Of a stretch of DNA of 64,000 bases, positions 16,743-25,409 are shown one piece after another; position 1 is the stretch's first letter; each line of letters opens with the position of its first letter. The DNA is taken from NCBI RefSeq assembly GCF_902506575.1, contig NZ_LR732544.1, positions 5,904,416-5,968,415 on the forward strand, read 5' to 3'. Under the pieces are notes generated by a model. The model was not told the DNA's origin. It searched no databases and saw nothing but the letters and a program-made list of their open reading frames with translations. The stretch comes from Streptomyces mexicanus. GTDB taxonomy: Bacteria > Actinomycetota > Actinomycetes > Streptomycetales > Streptomycetaceae. The position numbers were made by a program, and so were the translations under genes.

Positions 16743-16773
16743 AGTGTGCACTCTCCCCCAGGGGGAGGGTCGA
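16743..16773 (-). promoter_or_regulatory. MerR-type promoter with 19-bp spacer dyad driving merR (leaderless)
   Basis: On the minus strand TCGACC (16773-16768) is separated from CACACT (16748-16743) by exactly 19 bp containing CTCCCCCTGGGGGAG, the classic overlong, dyad-filled spacer of MerR-controlled promoters. The -10 ends seven bases before GTG 16735, so transcription should begin at the start codon. Confidence 0.7.
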
Positions 16774-16777
16774 GGGC

Positions 16778-16808
16778 TTGACCCGGTCGCGGCGGGAGAC
16801 CGCAGCGT
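16778..16808 (+). promoter_or_regulatory. Candidate second 19-bp-spacer promoter driving the SDR gene
   Basis: TTGACC (16778-16783) and CAGCGT (16803-16808) are also 19 bp apart, and the spacer is bounded by CGGTC (16784-16788) and GACCG (16798-16802). The -10 is poor, as expected for an activator-dependent promoter, and ends seven bases before ATG 16816. Confidence 0.4.
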
Positions 16809-16815
16809 CACGGGC

Positions 16816-17610
16816 ATGACCAGCACGACATCTGTTTCCCGGGAACTCCAGGGGCGCCGCGCCCTCGTCACCGGCGCCGGCCGAGGCACCGGCGCCGCCA
16901 TCACGGCACGTCTGCGCGCGGCCGGCGCCACCGTGCTCGCCACGGCGCGCACAGCCCCCCGGTCCGGCACCCACGAGCGGTGGTTCGTCACCGCCGACAT
17001 GACGTCGCCCGAGGGCATCGACACCGTCGTCTCGGCCGTGCGTGAGCGGCTCGGCACACTGGACGTCCTCGTGCACACCCTCGGCGGGTCCCACGCGCCG
17101 GCCGGGGGGTTCGCCGCCCTCACCGACGAGCACTGGCAGGACGAGCGCGCCCTGAACCTGCTGGCCGCGGTACGGCTGGACCGTGCGCTGCTGCCGACGA
17201 TGCGCGACGCGGGCCGCGGCGCCGTCGTCCACGTCTCGTCCATCCAGCGCCGGATGCCCCTCCCCGAGGCCACGCTCGGCTACGCCGCCGCCAAGGCCGC
17301 GTTGACCACCTACAGCAAGGGCCTCGCCCGCGAACTGGCCCCGCACGCAGTGCGCGTCAACGTCGTCTCCCCGGGCGCGATCGAGACGGAGGCGGCTACG
17401 GCCCTCGTCACCCGCATCGCCCGGTCGCAGGGCATCGACCACGCCGCGGCCTGGGACCAGGTCCTGGCGTCGCTCGGCGGGATCCCCCTCGGCCGTCCGG
17501 CACGCCCCGAAGAGGTGGCCGAACTCGTCGCCTTCCTCGTCTCCGATCGGGCCGGTGCCATCACCGGCGCCGAACACACCATCGACGGCGGCACCGTACC
17601 CACCCTCTAG
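16816..17610 (+). CDS. Short-chain dehydrogenase/reductase (SDR)
   Basis: A 264-aa classical SDR. The Rossmann cofactor motif is ALVTGAGRGTGAAI, the central strand VLVHTLGGS stands where NNAG is usual, and the active site is SS(x)n Y-x-x-x-K (VHVSSIQRR.. GYAAAKAAL). The C-terminal GAEHTIDGGTVPTL is typical. No good ribosome site precedes ATG 16816, in keeping with the possible leaderless promoter. It is divergent from the MerR regulator, which probably activates it in response to the SDR substrate. Substrate unknown. Confidence 0.9.
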   Translation: MTSTTSVSRELQGRRALVTGAGRGTGAAITARLRAAGATVLATARTAPRSGTHERWFVTADMTSPEGIDTVVSAVRERLGTLDVLVHTLGGSHAPAGGFAALTDEHWQDERALNLLAAVRLDRALLPTMRDAGRGAVVHVSSIQRRMPLPEATLGYAAAKAALTTYSKGLARELAPHAVRVNVVSPGAIETEAATALVTRIARSQGIDHAAAWDQVLASLGGIPLGRPARPEEVAELVAFLVSDRAGAITGAEHTIDGGTVPTL

Positions 17611-17752
17611 GCACACCCGGCCCGGCGAGGAAAACGGTGTCCTCCTCACTGCGCACCCCGGCGCGCCGTGGTGTGTTCCGGGACGTGCCGCAGGTGGCGA
17701 AGGGGCGCACGCAAGGTGACATGGGCGACCGTCCCGTCGGCGGGGCGGTCCG

Positions 17753-18733
17753 TCAGCGCCGGGCGGGCTGCGGCCGTCGGCCGAGAAGGAGGACCGCGCC
17801 GCCGGCGGGGAGGAGAGCGGCGGCGAGGGCGCCGAGCGCCAGGGTGTGCCCCTTCGGCAGACCGGTGCCGGTGTTCGCCAGCTTCGGAACGGAGCCGCCC
17901 GCGGCCGCGGTGGCACCCTGGACGATCAGGTCGGCCACGGCATCAGGGCGGGCGATGAGGGACACGTGGCAGGAGTCGATCTCCTTCGTGTGGGAGTGGG
18001 CCCGTTGGGCCTCGAAGCGCTCCGGCTGAGGGCTGATGGTCCTGTCCTGCCGTCCCACCAGGGCCCAGGACGGTATCTCCTTCCAGGCCGCGACCTTGGC
18101 CGTCTCGCTGAACGCGGCCGTGGCGGCGGGGCGTTGGGTGACGGACAACAGGTTCGCCTGGTCCGCGGACAGGCAGTTGGCGAACACCGGGTGGACCCTG
18201 TCCCGCTTGAGGTACAGATCGGTGCCGCTGCCGCCGGTGGTCCGGTAGGGCACGGAGGTCGTGGCCGTGGCCAGAGCACTGGGGAAGCGAGCGGACAGCG
18301 ACATGCCGCTCTCACCGACGTCGGGCATCAGCGCGTTGATGTACACCAGCGATTTCACCTGCGGGTTTCCCGCCGCGGCCGTGCTGATGACGGCACCGCC
18401 GTAGGAGTGGCCCACCAGCACGATCGGGCCCTTGACCGTCTTCAGGACGGAGGCGATGTACGCGGAGTCGCTGTACAGGCCGCGCAGCGGATTGGCCGGC
18501 GCCATCACCGTGTAGCCACGGTGCTGCAGGCGCTCGATCACACCGTTCCAGCTGGAGCCGTCGGCGAAGGCGCCGTGCACCAGGACGACGGTCGGCTGGG
18601 CGGCACGCGGAGCACCGTCCGCCGTCACCGGCGCCGTGGTCACGGCGCACAGAGCGGTCACCGCGCTCCCTGCCGTCACCGCGCGCAACACTCTGCTTCG
18701 GTTCAGTGAGCCGCGTATCGCAGGTCCCGTCAT
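17753..18733 (-). CDS. Alpha/beta hydrolase with export signal and LAxTG sortase anchor
   Basis: A 326-aa hydrolase. Residues 1-40 form an export signal ending near VTADGAPRA. The fold is marked by VVLVHGAFADGSSW (oxyanion loop) and VLVGHSYGGAVI (nucleophile Ser about 110), close to the EstC-type esterase/salicylate-esterase-like group; DRTISP and CHVSLI fit the acid and His. The last about 43 residues are a sorting signal: KLANTG (about 284-289), a hydrophobic span (LALGALAAALLPAGGAVLLL) and RRPQPARR. LAxTG is the motif used by class E sortases in Streptomyces, so it is likely cell-wall linked. ATG 18733 lies before the signal peptide. Confidence 0.85.
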   Translation of the reverse strand: MTGPAIRGSLNRSRVLRAVTAGSAVTALCAVTTAPVTADGAPRAAQPTVVLVHGAFADGSSWNGVIERLQHRGYTVMAPANPLRGLYSDSAYIASVLKTVKGPIVLVGHSYGGAVISTAAAGNPQVKSLVYINALMPDVGESGMSLSARFPSALATATTSVPYRTTGGSGTDLYLKRDRVHPVFANCLSADQANLLSVTQRPAATAAFSETAKVAAWKEIPSWALVGRQDRTISPQPERFEAQRAHSHTKEIDSCHVSLIARPDAVADLIVQGATAAAGGSVPKLANTGTGLPKGHTLALGALAAALLPAGGAVLLLGRRPQPARR

Positions 18734-18873
18734 GTCGGCCTCGCTTCGCTTCTGGGGAGGGTCCGCGGAACCCCAGCGTTCACGCGACCGGCCCCGCCGG
18801 CCCACCGGTGGCGTCCGACCGGGTGACGTCGGCCTACCTCTCCGACAGCGGCAGCGACGCCGCCGCCGTCTCC

Positions 18874-18905
18874 GCCCTGCTCTGCCCTGCTCTGCTCTGC
18901 TCTGC
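18874..18905. repeat. Short CTCTG/CCCTG tandem repeat
   Basis: About six 5-base units (CCCTG, CTCTG) in a row, in the 403-bp gene-free stretch 18734-19136 between the anchored hydrolase and the STAS gene. No gene was recognised in the rest of that stretch. Confidence 0.7.
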
Positions 18906-19136
18906 GAGGAGATCGGCGAGCGACTCGAGCACGATCTCGCCGCCCGCCGGTACGGTCGGCGCTCCCTCGGGGACACGGCCCGGCGGACGGTGTGGCCGCA
19001 CGCCCTTTGCTCAGCGTGTCCGTCCGGTGCGCGTCATGATGGAGACAGGCGGCATCTGCACCCAGCACAGACATCGGCGGGTGTGCAACGCGTCGCAGGG
19101 GGCCTGGCACCGTCCAGAGCCGAGGAGGGATGGGCC

Positions 19137-19541
19137 ATGCGCTGGACCATCGCCCGTACCGACCAGATCGCCGTCAGCTGCGACACGGCCAACGGCTGGA
19201 CCGTCGTCGAGGTCGACGGCGACGTCGATGTCCACACCCACGCCACGCTCCGCCAGGCGGTCATCCGGCTGCTCGGCGAAGGACACCGCAACTTCGTCCT
19301 CGATCTGTGCTTCGTGCCCTTCCTGGACTCCATGGGCCTGGGCACCATCGTCGCGATCACCAAACGCATCAAGGCGCGCGAAGGCTCGCTGCGCATCACC
19401 TGTCCCTCGGCCCGGATGGCCCGGGTCTTCGTCCACGGCGGCCTGAGCAACGCTTACGAGTTCTACGACTCGCCCCAGGAGGCCACCGAGCAGGCGCCGA
19501 CGGTCGACGGCCTGGCCTATTGGCCCGGGCCCATCCGCTGA
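19137..19541 (+). CDS. STAS-domain anti-sigma-factor antagonist-like protein
   Basis: A 134-aa single STAS domain: VVEVDGDVDVHTHATLRQAVIRLL, FVLDLCFVPFLDSMGLGTIVAI, LRITCPSARMARVFVHGGL. The DSMGLG motif contains the Ser phosphorylated in SpoIIAA/RsbV-type antagonists. Such proteins free a sigma factor by binding its anti-sigma kinase. ATG 19137 has GGAGGG at seven bases. No kinase or sigma gene is adjacent, so it acts with partners elsewhere; this is common in Streptomyces. Confidence 0.9.
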   Translation: MRWTIARTDQIAVSCDTANGWTVVEVDGDVDVHTHATLRQAVIRLLGEGHRNFVLDLCFVPFLDSMGLGTIVAITKRIKAREGSLRITCPSARMARVFVHGGLSNAYEFYDSPQEATEQAPTVDGLAYWPGPIR

Positions 19542-19559
19542 ACGGAGACGCACCCGGGC

Positions 19560-19742
19560 ACCAGGACGAGGCGTGCGGCGGCCTGTGCCCCTCGACGACC
19601 ACGCGCCCGGCCACGCCGTCGATGAGCAGAAGTGGGCGTACGGCGTCGGTTTCGACACGTCTGCCTCGTGCGCGACGGCGTCCACACCGGTGGCCCCGCG
19701 GTTCGAGGTCAGGACACGCCAAGTCGGTGCGGACCGGGACAC
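19560..19742 (-). pseudogene. Remnant of a TetR-family regulator (HTH only)
   Basis: The minus-strand frame reads NRGATGVDAVAHEADVSKPTPYAHF, close to the TetR helix-turn-helix consensus (..GVDAVA..AGVSKPTLYAHF..). The first helix and the whole ligand domain are absent; after about 19600 the sequence loses resemblance. It faces the SDR gene at 19919, where an intact TetR partner would be expected. The rest of 19542-19918 has no recognised gene. Confidence 0.5.
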
Positions 19743-19918
19743 GAGGCGGTTCGAGGGCCCGCCGGACGGCCCCCGGTAGGGAAGGGCGGGAGGGCAGCAG
19801 GATCGGGCAAGAGATCGGGAGGATCTTTCTGTTCGTGAGGACGGCGGCGCGGTTGCCTTGAGGTGTCACGTTCCCGCACGGAGCCTTCAGGGCTCCGTGG
19901 AGCCAGGAGGCACAACAG

Positions 19919-20677
19919 ATGAAGGTAGCCGTCGTCACCGGCGCCAGTTCCGGCATCGGCCAGAGTGCGGCCGTCCAGATCGCCAAGCGGGGGTCCGGCG
20001 TCATCCTGACCTACAGTTCCAACGAGCAGGGCGCCAAGGACACCGTCCGCGAGATCGAGGAGTCGGGCGGCACCGCCGCGGCGCTGCGCCTGGACATCGG
20101 TGACACGGCCGGCTTTCCCGCCTTCCGCGAGGCCGTGGCCGAGACCCTGCACGAGACCTTCCGGCGGGACTCCTTCGACCATCTGGTCAACAACGCGGGT
20201 TTCGCCGGGATGGCGTTGATCGAGGAGACCACGGAGCAGGAATTCGACAAGCTCGCCGCAGGCCTGTTCAAGGGGCCGTTCTTCCTCACGCAGACCCTGC
20301 TGCCGCTGCTGGCCGACGGCGGTGCCGTCGTCAACGTGACCAGCAACTCGACTCTGCCGCAGGTGACCGTGTCCGGCTACTCCGTCTACGCGGCACTCAA
20401 GGGCGCCATGGTGGTCCTGACCCGGTACATGGCCAAGGAGTTCAGCACCCGCGGCATCCGGGTCAACTCCGTCGCCCCCGGCGCCACCCGCACCCGTTTC
20501 GCCGACGACGCGTTCGCGAAGAACCCGGAGATCATTCCGGACCTGGCGAAGACGTTCGCGCTCGGGCGGGTCGGCGAACCCGACGACATCGGCATGGTCA
20601 TCGCGATGCTCCTCTCCGAGGAGGGGCGTTGGATCACCGGCCAGGACATCGAAGTCTCGGGTGGCCAGAACCTCTGA
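19919..20677 (+). CDS. Short-chain dehydrogenase/reductase (SDR)
   Basis: A 252-aa classical SDR. The cofactor loop is VVTGASSGIGQSAAV; DHLVNNAGFAGMA gives the NNAG motif; VNVTSNSTLPQ with YSVYAALKGAM gives the Ser-Tyr-Lys active site; the end is GQDIEVSGGQNL. ATG 19919 has GGAGG eight bases upstream. It is flanked by a decayed TetR on the left and an AraC regulator on the right, same strand, which may now control it. Substrate unknown. Confidence 0.93.
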   Translation: MKVAVVTGASSGIGQSAAVQIAKRGSGVILTYSSNEQGAKDTVREIEESGGTAAALRLDIGDTAGFPAFREAVAETLHETFRRDSFDHLVNNAGFAGMALIEETTEQEFDKLAAGLFKGPFFLTQTLLPLLADGGAVVNVTSNSTLPQVTVSGYSVYAALKGAMVVLTRYMAKEFSTRGIRVNSVAPGATRTRFADDAFAKNPEIIPDLAKTFALGRVGEPDDIGMVIAMLLSEEGRWITGQDIEVSGGQNL

Positions 20678-20864
20678 CAAGCACCCGCGACGCACACGTG
20701 CGGGCGCGGCTGCCCGGGCGCCGAAGGACGCTGCCGCCGCCTGGTGGGCCCTCGCGTGCCACCGGTCGGGGCCGCGCCACTTGCTGTCACGTACGCCGTG
20801 GCGCCCCTGCCTGATCCTGCTGAGACAGGACAGGCCGAGGTTGGACGGTGCAAGACTGAAAGGC

Positions 20865-21764
20865 ATGCCGTTGGACGAGATGTGTGCGCTGCTGGACCGG
20901 CATGCACGCCCCGATCTGTCCACAGCGATCGACGGCGTTCAGGCCTGCAGATTCGACCAGCGCAGCGCACCTGGGGCGGGCATGTCCGGCACCGTGCTGG
21001 CGGTCATCGCCCAGGGCGGCAAGCGTCTCGCCCTGGGTGAACGCCTGTACGAGTACCGGGCCGGTCAGTACCTGGTGACCTCGGTCGATCTCCCCGTCAC
21101 CGGCCACGTCATCGACACCGGGCAACCCACCCTCGGCTTCGGTATGACCCTCGACCCCGCCGACATCGCTCAGTTGCTCCTGGACGCCGACCCGCGCGAC
21201 CTGCCTGCTCCGGCACTCACCGCGCCCGCCGGCATCGCGGTCAGCCAGGCCTCCCCGGAGATGCTGGATGCCATCGTCCGGCTGCTGCGCCTGCTGGACC
21301 GGCCCGCTGACCGCAAGATCCTCGCCCCGCTGGTCAAGCGGGAGATCCTCTGGCACCTGCTGCGCGGCGAGCAGGGCCCCGCCATCCGGCAGCTCGGCCT
21401 GGCGGACAGCGGACTGGCCCACATCCGCCGGGCGGTCCGGCAGATCCGGGAGCACTACGCGGAGTCGTTCCGAGTCGAAGACCTCGCACGGACAGCGGGC
21501 ATGAGCGTGTCCGCGTTCCACCGCAACTTCCACGCCGTGACCGGTATGAGCCCCGTCCAGTTCCTCAAGCGCATCCGCCTCCAGGAAGCCCGGCTGCTCC
21601 TGGCCCGCCACCCGTCCGACGTCACCGGCGTCGGACACACCGTCGGCTACGCAAGCGCCTCACAGTTCAGCCGCGAGTACCGCCGAATGTTCGGCACATC
21701 ACCCAGCAAGGACGTGGCCCGTCTGCGGGCCGAACCATCTGTATCCGCCGCGGCCCTGCCCTGA
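20865..21764 (+). CDS. AraC-family regulator (AraC_N-type cupin + HTH)
   Basis: A 299-aa regulator. The N-terminal AraC_N domain (about 15-165) includes SGTVLAVIAQGGKRLALGERLYEYRAGQYLVTSVDLPVTGHV. The C-terminal double helix-turn-helix (about 195-290) includes IREHYAESFRVEDLARTAGMSVSAFHRNFHAVTGMSPVQFLKRIRLQEARLLL and GYASASQFSREYRRMFGTSP. ATG 20865 has no ribosome site at useful distance but follows AAGACT by seven bases, so a leaderless start is possible; in-frame TTG 20841 is an alternative. The adjacent SDR gene is a likely target. Confidence 0.9.
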   Translation: MPLDEMCALLDRHARPDLSTAIDGVQACRFDQRSAPGAGMSGTVLAVIAQGGKRLALGERLYEYRAGQYLVTSVDLPVTGHVIDTGQPTLGFGMTLDPADIAQLLLDADPRDLPAPALTAPAGIAVSQASPEMLDAIVRLLRLLDRPADRKILAPLVKREILWHLLRGEQGPAIRQLGLADSGLAHIRRAVRQIREHYAESFRVEDLARTAGMSVSAFHRNFHAVTGMSPVQFLKRIRLQEARLLLARHPSDVTGVGHTVGYASASQFSREYRRMFGTSPSKDVARLRAEPSVSAAALP

Positions 21765-21876
21765 GGGCCGGCGGTCCTGTTCGACGTCGCTCGGCTTCTC
21801 CTCAGGGACGCGACGCCTACCGAGGGCGTCGGCAGCCGGCCGCCGCATCTGCGTGGCACCGACTCCGTCTCGCTGA

Positions 21877-22047
21877 TCACGGAGGTCTGCGGAGGTGGAC
21901 CGACGTCACCCTCTGTCGTGCCGACGCAGACGCCTGGCCGACGCCCATCGTCGTGCGGTCGATGCCCAACTCGCCCGCCGCTTTCAGTCGAGACGGCCTG
22001 TCATGCCCGCCGAGGACGGTGAGAACGGGCGATGCGTCACGCGTCAT
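21877..22047 (-). pseudogene. Remnant of a MarR-like regulator HTH
   Basis: A 56-residue frame starting at ATG 22047 reads SPVLTVLGGHDRPSRLKAAG then ELGIDRTTM, resembling the MarR recognition region (..LAEHGPLSQ..LA..LGIDRTTM..). The wing and dimer helices are missing. It points away from the LLM monooxygenase at 22156 with a small palindrome between, suggesting it once was that gene's divergent regulator. The interval 21765-22155 has no other recognised gene. Confidence 0.4.
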
Positions 22048-22065
22048 GGCCAGTGCGTATGTCGA

Positions 22066-22078
22066 GCTGATAGTCAGC
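22066..22078. promoter_or_regulatory. Small palindrome GCTGA-TAG-TCAGC
   Basis: Five-base perfect arms in a locally AT-richer segment between the MarR-like remnant and the LLM oxidoreductase. MarR proteins bind such short dyads; it may be a leftover operator. Short enough to occur by chance. Confidence 0.35.
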
Positions 22079-22155
22079 AATACTGATGATCCGCTACGGT
22101 GATGGTGGTGCCGCCGTCCACGGCGGCGCGTCGACTCGAAGGGCGCGTGGCAACC

Positions 22156-23088
22156 ATGTCTGACCAGGACCTCCCCTCCGTAGCATTCGGGATCAAGACC
22201 ACCCCGATGCGGGTCCGCTACGAGGACATCCTCCGCGTGTGGCAGGAAGCCGACGACCTGCCCGAAATCGCGGACGCCTGGCTCTGGGACCACCTCATGC
22301 CGATCGCCGGCCCGAAGGACGGGCAGATCCTCGAAGGGTGGACGCTGTTGAGCGCCCTGGCCGCCAGGCCCCGGCGGCTGCGCCTGGGCCTGCTCGTGAC
22401 GAGCAATCGGATCCGGCCGCCCGCCGTCCTCGGCAAAATCGCCACAACAGTCGACGTGATCTCCGGAGGCCGCCTGATCATGGGCCTCGGCGTGGGCGGC
22501 ACCGTCCAGCCACCCGACGCGGGCGGCATCGCCGGCGAGAACCCGGCCGTCGCGGAGTACGCGGCCTACGGCCTCGCGCTCGTCCCGCCCGCCGAGGGCA
22601 TCGCCCGCCTGGAGGAGACCCTCACCATCCTCCGCGGCATGTGGACGCAGGACGTCTTCGACTGCCACGGGCGCTACTACACCCTGACCGGCAACCGCAA
22701 CGAGCCGAAACCTGTCCAGCGGCCAGGCCCGCCCCTGCTGATCGGCGGCTGGGGGAACAGGACGCTCCGCCTGGTCGCCGAGCATGCCGACATCTGGAAC
22801 ATCCCCGGACCGCCGCACAACACGCTGGACTACATCACCGAGCGCAGTGCCGTTCTGGACGGCCACTGCGCAGCCGTCGGCCGTGATCCGCGGACGCTCA
22901 CCCGCTCCGTCCAGTACATCGTCTCCTACGACGACCCGGCCGCCGACCGCAAGGCCATCACGGAGCTCATCGCCGCAGGCGTGACGCACGTCGTGCTGAG
23001 CCTGCGGAGCCCCTATCCTCCACAGGCCGCGCGATGGCTCGTCGACCAGATCATCACGCCGGTGCGCAGCGCAACCGGAGCATGCTGA
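22156..23088 (+). CDS. LLM-class flavin/F420-dependent oxidoreductase
   Basis: A 310-aa luciferase-like TIM-barrel protein. Typical stretches are DAWLWDHLMPI, EGWTLLSALAARPRRLRLGLLVTSNRIRPPAVLGKIATTVDVISGGRLIMGLGVGG, ARLEETLTILRGMWT, and RPGPPLLIGGWGNRTLRLVAEHADIWNIPG. These mark a flavin- or F420-dependent enzyme; which one cannot be decided. ATG 22156 has GAAGGG about 11 bases upstream; earlier in-frame ATGs add non-family sequence. Possible partners are the decayed MarR upstream and the MmyB remnant downstream. Confidence 0.88.
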   Translation: MSDQDLPSVAFGIKTTPMRVRYEDILRVWQEADDLPEIADAWLWDHLMPIAGPKDGQILEGWTLLSALAARPRRLRLGLLVTSNRIRPPAVLGKIATTVDVISGGRLIMGLGVGGTVQPPDAGGIAGENPAVAEYAAYGLALVPPAEGIARLEETLTILRGMWTQDVFDCHGRYYTLTGNRNEPKPVQRPGPPLLIGGWGNRTLRLVAEHADIWNIPGPPHNTLDYITERSAVLDGHCAAVGRDPRTLTRSVQYIVSYDDPAADRKAITELIAAGVTHVVLSLRSPYPPQAARWLVDQIITPVRSATGAC

Positions 23089-23319
23089 TGACAGGGCCCT
23101 CCACCACCCGGCAATCCGACTGCTTGCTGCCCAGGCCACCTTGGTGTCTGCCCTGCCGACACACACTACGTGTGAGCTTTATGTGTCACACGAGGTGATG
23201 CTGCTGCCGACTCCGCACGCTCGGATCAGCGGGCCCGTGGACGACGGCTGTGCGCTCGTCGACGGCGCCCGCCCGCCTCCCACGGCGACGTCGGCCGGGG
23301 CCCTGGGTCACCGGTCGGC

Positions 23320-23680
23320 GATGTGCGGGCGGTCGGTGTACCCGGACTGGGACACCGTCGCCGACCAGCAGGCCGCGGCCCTCAAACAGGGACCGGGGCG
23401 GACCGATGTGCATGTCGGCGAGCTGATGGACGAATTGACGGTGTCCTGCGGGGAACCCTTCGCCGGCCGGCTGCGCACGCTGCCGGGGCTGCCGCGGGCG
23501 AACGGGGTGGTGCGCATGGTCCACCCACACGTGGGCGAGGTGCGGCTGGCGTACGAGGCGCGCGAGCTGCCCGCCGACGACGACCAGCATCTCGTCGTCC
23601 ACCTCCCGGCCGACGACGCGAGCGCCGCCGCGCTGGACCGCCTCACCGGCCGCCGCTCCGGGGCCGTTCGCGCGGTCTGA
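23320..23680 (+). pseudogene. C-terminal remnant of an XRE/MmyB-type regulator
   Basis: The frame reads YPDWDTVADQQAAALKQGPG, then LMDELTVSCGEPFAGRLRTL and HPHVGEVRLAYEARELPADD, then VVHLPADDASAAALDRL. These match the second half of the MmyB ligand domain seen intact at 8029 and 26713. The helix-turn-helix half is absent; the upstream in-frame sequence from 23141 lacks any HTH. A short active fragment cannot be excluded, but loss of DNA-binding makes pseudogene likeliest. Confidence 0.6.
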
Positions 23681-24265
23681 GCGTTACGTCGGCGACCGCG
23701 TCGACGAGCCGACCGCCGTTCGCCCGTCGGCCGCCTGGAAGGGGAGGGGCGGCGGACTCCCGTACGGCGAGCGGGCCCGGCTAACCCGGGGCGACTCCAC
23801 ATCCCGGCCGACCAGGACTCGCGGCCCGGTACGTCCGCCATGCGCGGGACTTCGGCCCCTGCCGCATTCAAGCCGGAGAGACATCCGCCGATCGAGCGCG
23901 TCGCACGTGGACCGCAGACGGTGTTGGAGGACATGCGGGGGCCGGCCCGGACGGTGCCCGCTTCCTGTTCCCCAGGGAAGGCCGGGTCTACGGGGCTGCT
24001 CCGTCGGCACCTCCAGAACACAGGCGGCGGCCTGATTACCGCCTACCGCCAGGATCCTCGTCCTGAAGAACTGGCGCGCGTCCGAGCTGTCACACACGCA
24101 GGGGCCACCTCGTCTCCCCGTCGAGTACGCGGAACGGGCGATGCAGGAAGACGCTGTAACAGGTGAGATCGATCATGCGGCACGGCATACATCCACCTGC
24201 AGCCGCCCTGAGGCCTGTGCGCGAGCGGGCTGTCCGCTCGGGTCGCCTTCTGCAGTAAGGACCTC
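23681..24265. other. Gene-free interval between remnants
   Basis: No reading frame here shows family resemblance, a ribosome site or consistent third-position GC bias. It lies between the MmyB remnant and the decayed quinone oxidoreductase and is best seen as degenerated sequence. Confidence 0.5.
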
Positions 24266-24912
24266 ATGCACGCCATCACGGTGCGAGACCGTAACGCCGT
24301 CTCGCAGGGACGTCCATGACAGGCATGTCCTGCCCTCGTACGGCCGAGCACGACGTCGTCGTGCGCGTGCAGGCCGCCGCTTTCACCCGCGGCGAGCTGG
24401 ACTGGGCCGCCACGTGGACCGATCGCGCCGGCCGCGGCCGGACGCCGGGCGCCGGACACGAGCTGTCCGGTGTCGTCGTAGAACCGGGGTACGCCACCAC
24501 CGGCCTGCGCCCCGGACAGCCGGTGTTCGGCCTCGCCGACCGGACCCGTAACGACACGCTCGCCGAGTACACCGCAGTGGAGGCACGCGGCCTCGCTCCG
24601 CCACCGGCGGCCATCGACCACACTGCGGCCGCCCGCACCACCGATCACCGGGCCTGACCGCCCGGCAGGGCGCCTTCGACCACGGTCGTCTCGCCAGGGG
24701 CCAGACCCTCCTGCTCCATGGCGCCGCGGGCGGCGTCGGCTCGATCGCGGTACAGCGCGCCCGCAAGGCCGACGCCCGCGTCGTCGGTGCCGGCCGGGGC
24801 CGGGCACGCGCCCTCGGCATCGACACCGCGGCCGCCCGCCGAAGCACCCTCCGCCTTCGTTCCCGGCAAGCGCACCCCGGACAAAACGATCATCCGCCGC
24901 ACGAAAGACTGA
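24266..24912 (+). pseudogene. Decayed zinc/quinone-type NADPH oxidoreductase (frameshifts + internal deletion)
   Basis: Pieces of one medium-chain reductase occur in order but in different frames. The start MHAITVRDR (24266) is followed by a frameshift. The GroES-like domain from about 24330 includes EHDVVVRVQAAAFTRGELDWAATWTDRAG, GHELSGVVVEPGYATTGLRPGQPVFGLADRTRN and LAEYTAVEARGLA. After a second shift near 24640 comes TARQGAFDHGRLARGQTLLLHGAAGGVGSIAVQ. About 130 residues are missing, then the tail FVPGKRTPDKTIIR ends at TGA 24912. Not functional as a single protein. Confidence 0.8.
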
Positions 24913-24926
24913 ACAGGAGACCGCTC

Positions 24927-25409
24927 ATGATGGGAATCCGCATCACCGGTGGCTTGCTGGCCGTCGCCACGCTGACCGCGGCCACGGCCTGCTCGACCTC
25001 CGGCCGGCCCACCCACGCCAGGGGGACGACCGCAGTCGTGGCATCGCCTGCGGCCATGGCATCGAACCGCCCCACCGAGACCGTCACGCAGCTGCTCCAG
25101 CAGGCCCTTCCGAACGTGAAGGGCAAGACGTTCACCTCGGAGATCGTCGACTTCCCGCCCAAAGCCCGCGCGGTGCCTCACCGGCACGGCCAGGCGTTCG
25201 TCTACGCCTACGTCCTGGAAGGCACCGTGCGCAGCCAGCTCGCCGGCCGGCCCGTGACCACCTACCACCAGGGCGACAACTGGGTCGAGCCGCCGGGCGC
25301 CCACCATCTCCTCACGGAGAACACCAGCCCGACCGAACGGGCCAGGCTCCTGGTCGTCTTCGTTTCCAACACCGGAGACAAGCTCAAGATCGACGACCAG
25401 GCGTCATAG
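24927..25409 (+). CDS. Cupin-domain lipoprotein
   Basis: A 160-aa protein with a lipoprotein signal (MMGIRITGGLLAVATLTAATAC; lipobox ATAC with Cys about 22), so it is probably anchored outside the membrane. Residues about 65-150 form a small beta-barrel cupin: PHRHGQAFVYAYVLEGTVRSQLAG (HxH..E..G) and TYHQGDNWVEPPGAHHLLTENTSP (second motif with His). The metal-binding His/Glu set is largely present. GGAG lies shortly upstream of ATG 24927. It sits 14 bp after the decayed reductase and may once have been co-transcribed with it. Function unknown. Confidence 0.85.
   Translation: MMGIRITGGLLAVATLTAATACSTSGRPTHARGTTAVVASPAAMASNRPTETVTQLLQQALPNVKGKTFTSEIVDFPPKARAVPHRHGQAFVYAYVLEGTVRSQLAGRPVTTYHQGDNWVEPPGAHHLLTENTSPTERARLLVVFVSNTGDKLKIDDQAS

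Noticed and set aside
22066..22078. Small palindrome as a proven MarR site
   Set aside because: Arms of five bases are too short to be significant by themselves; kept only as a low-confidence feature.
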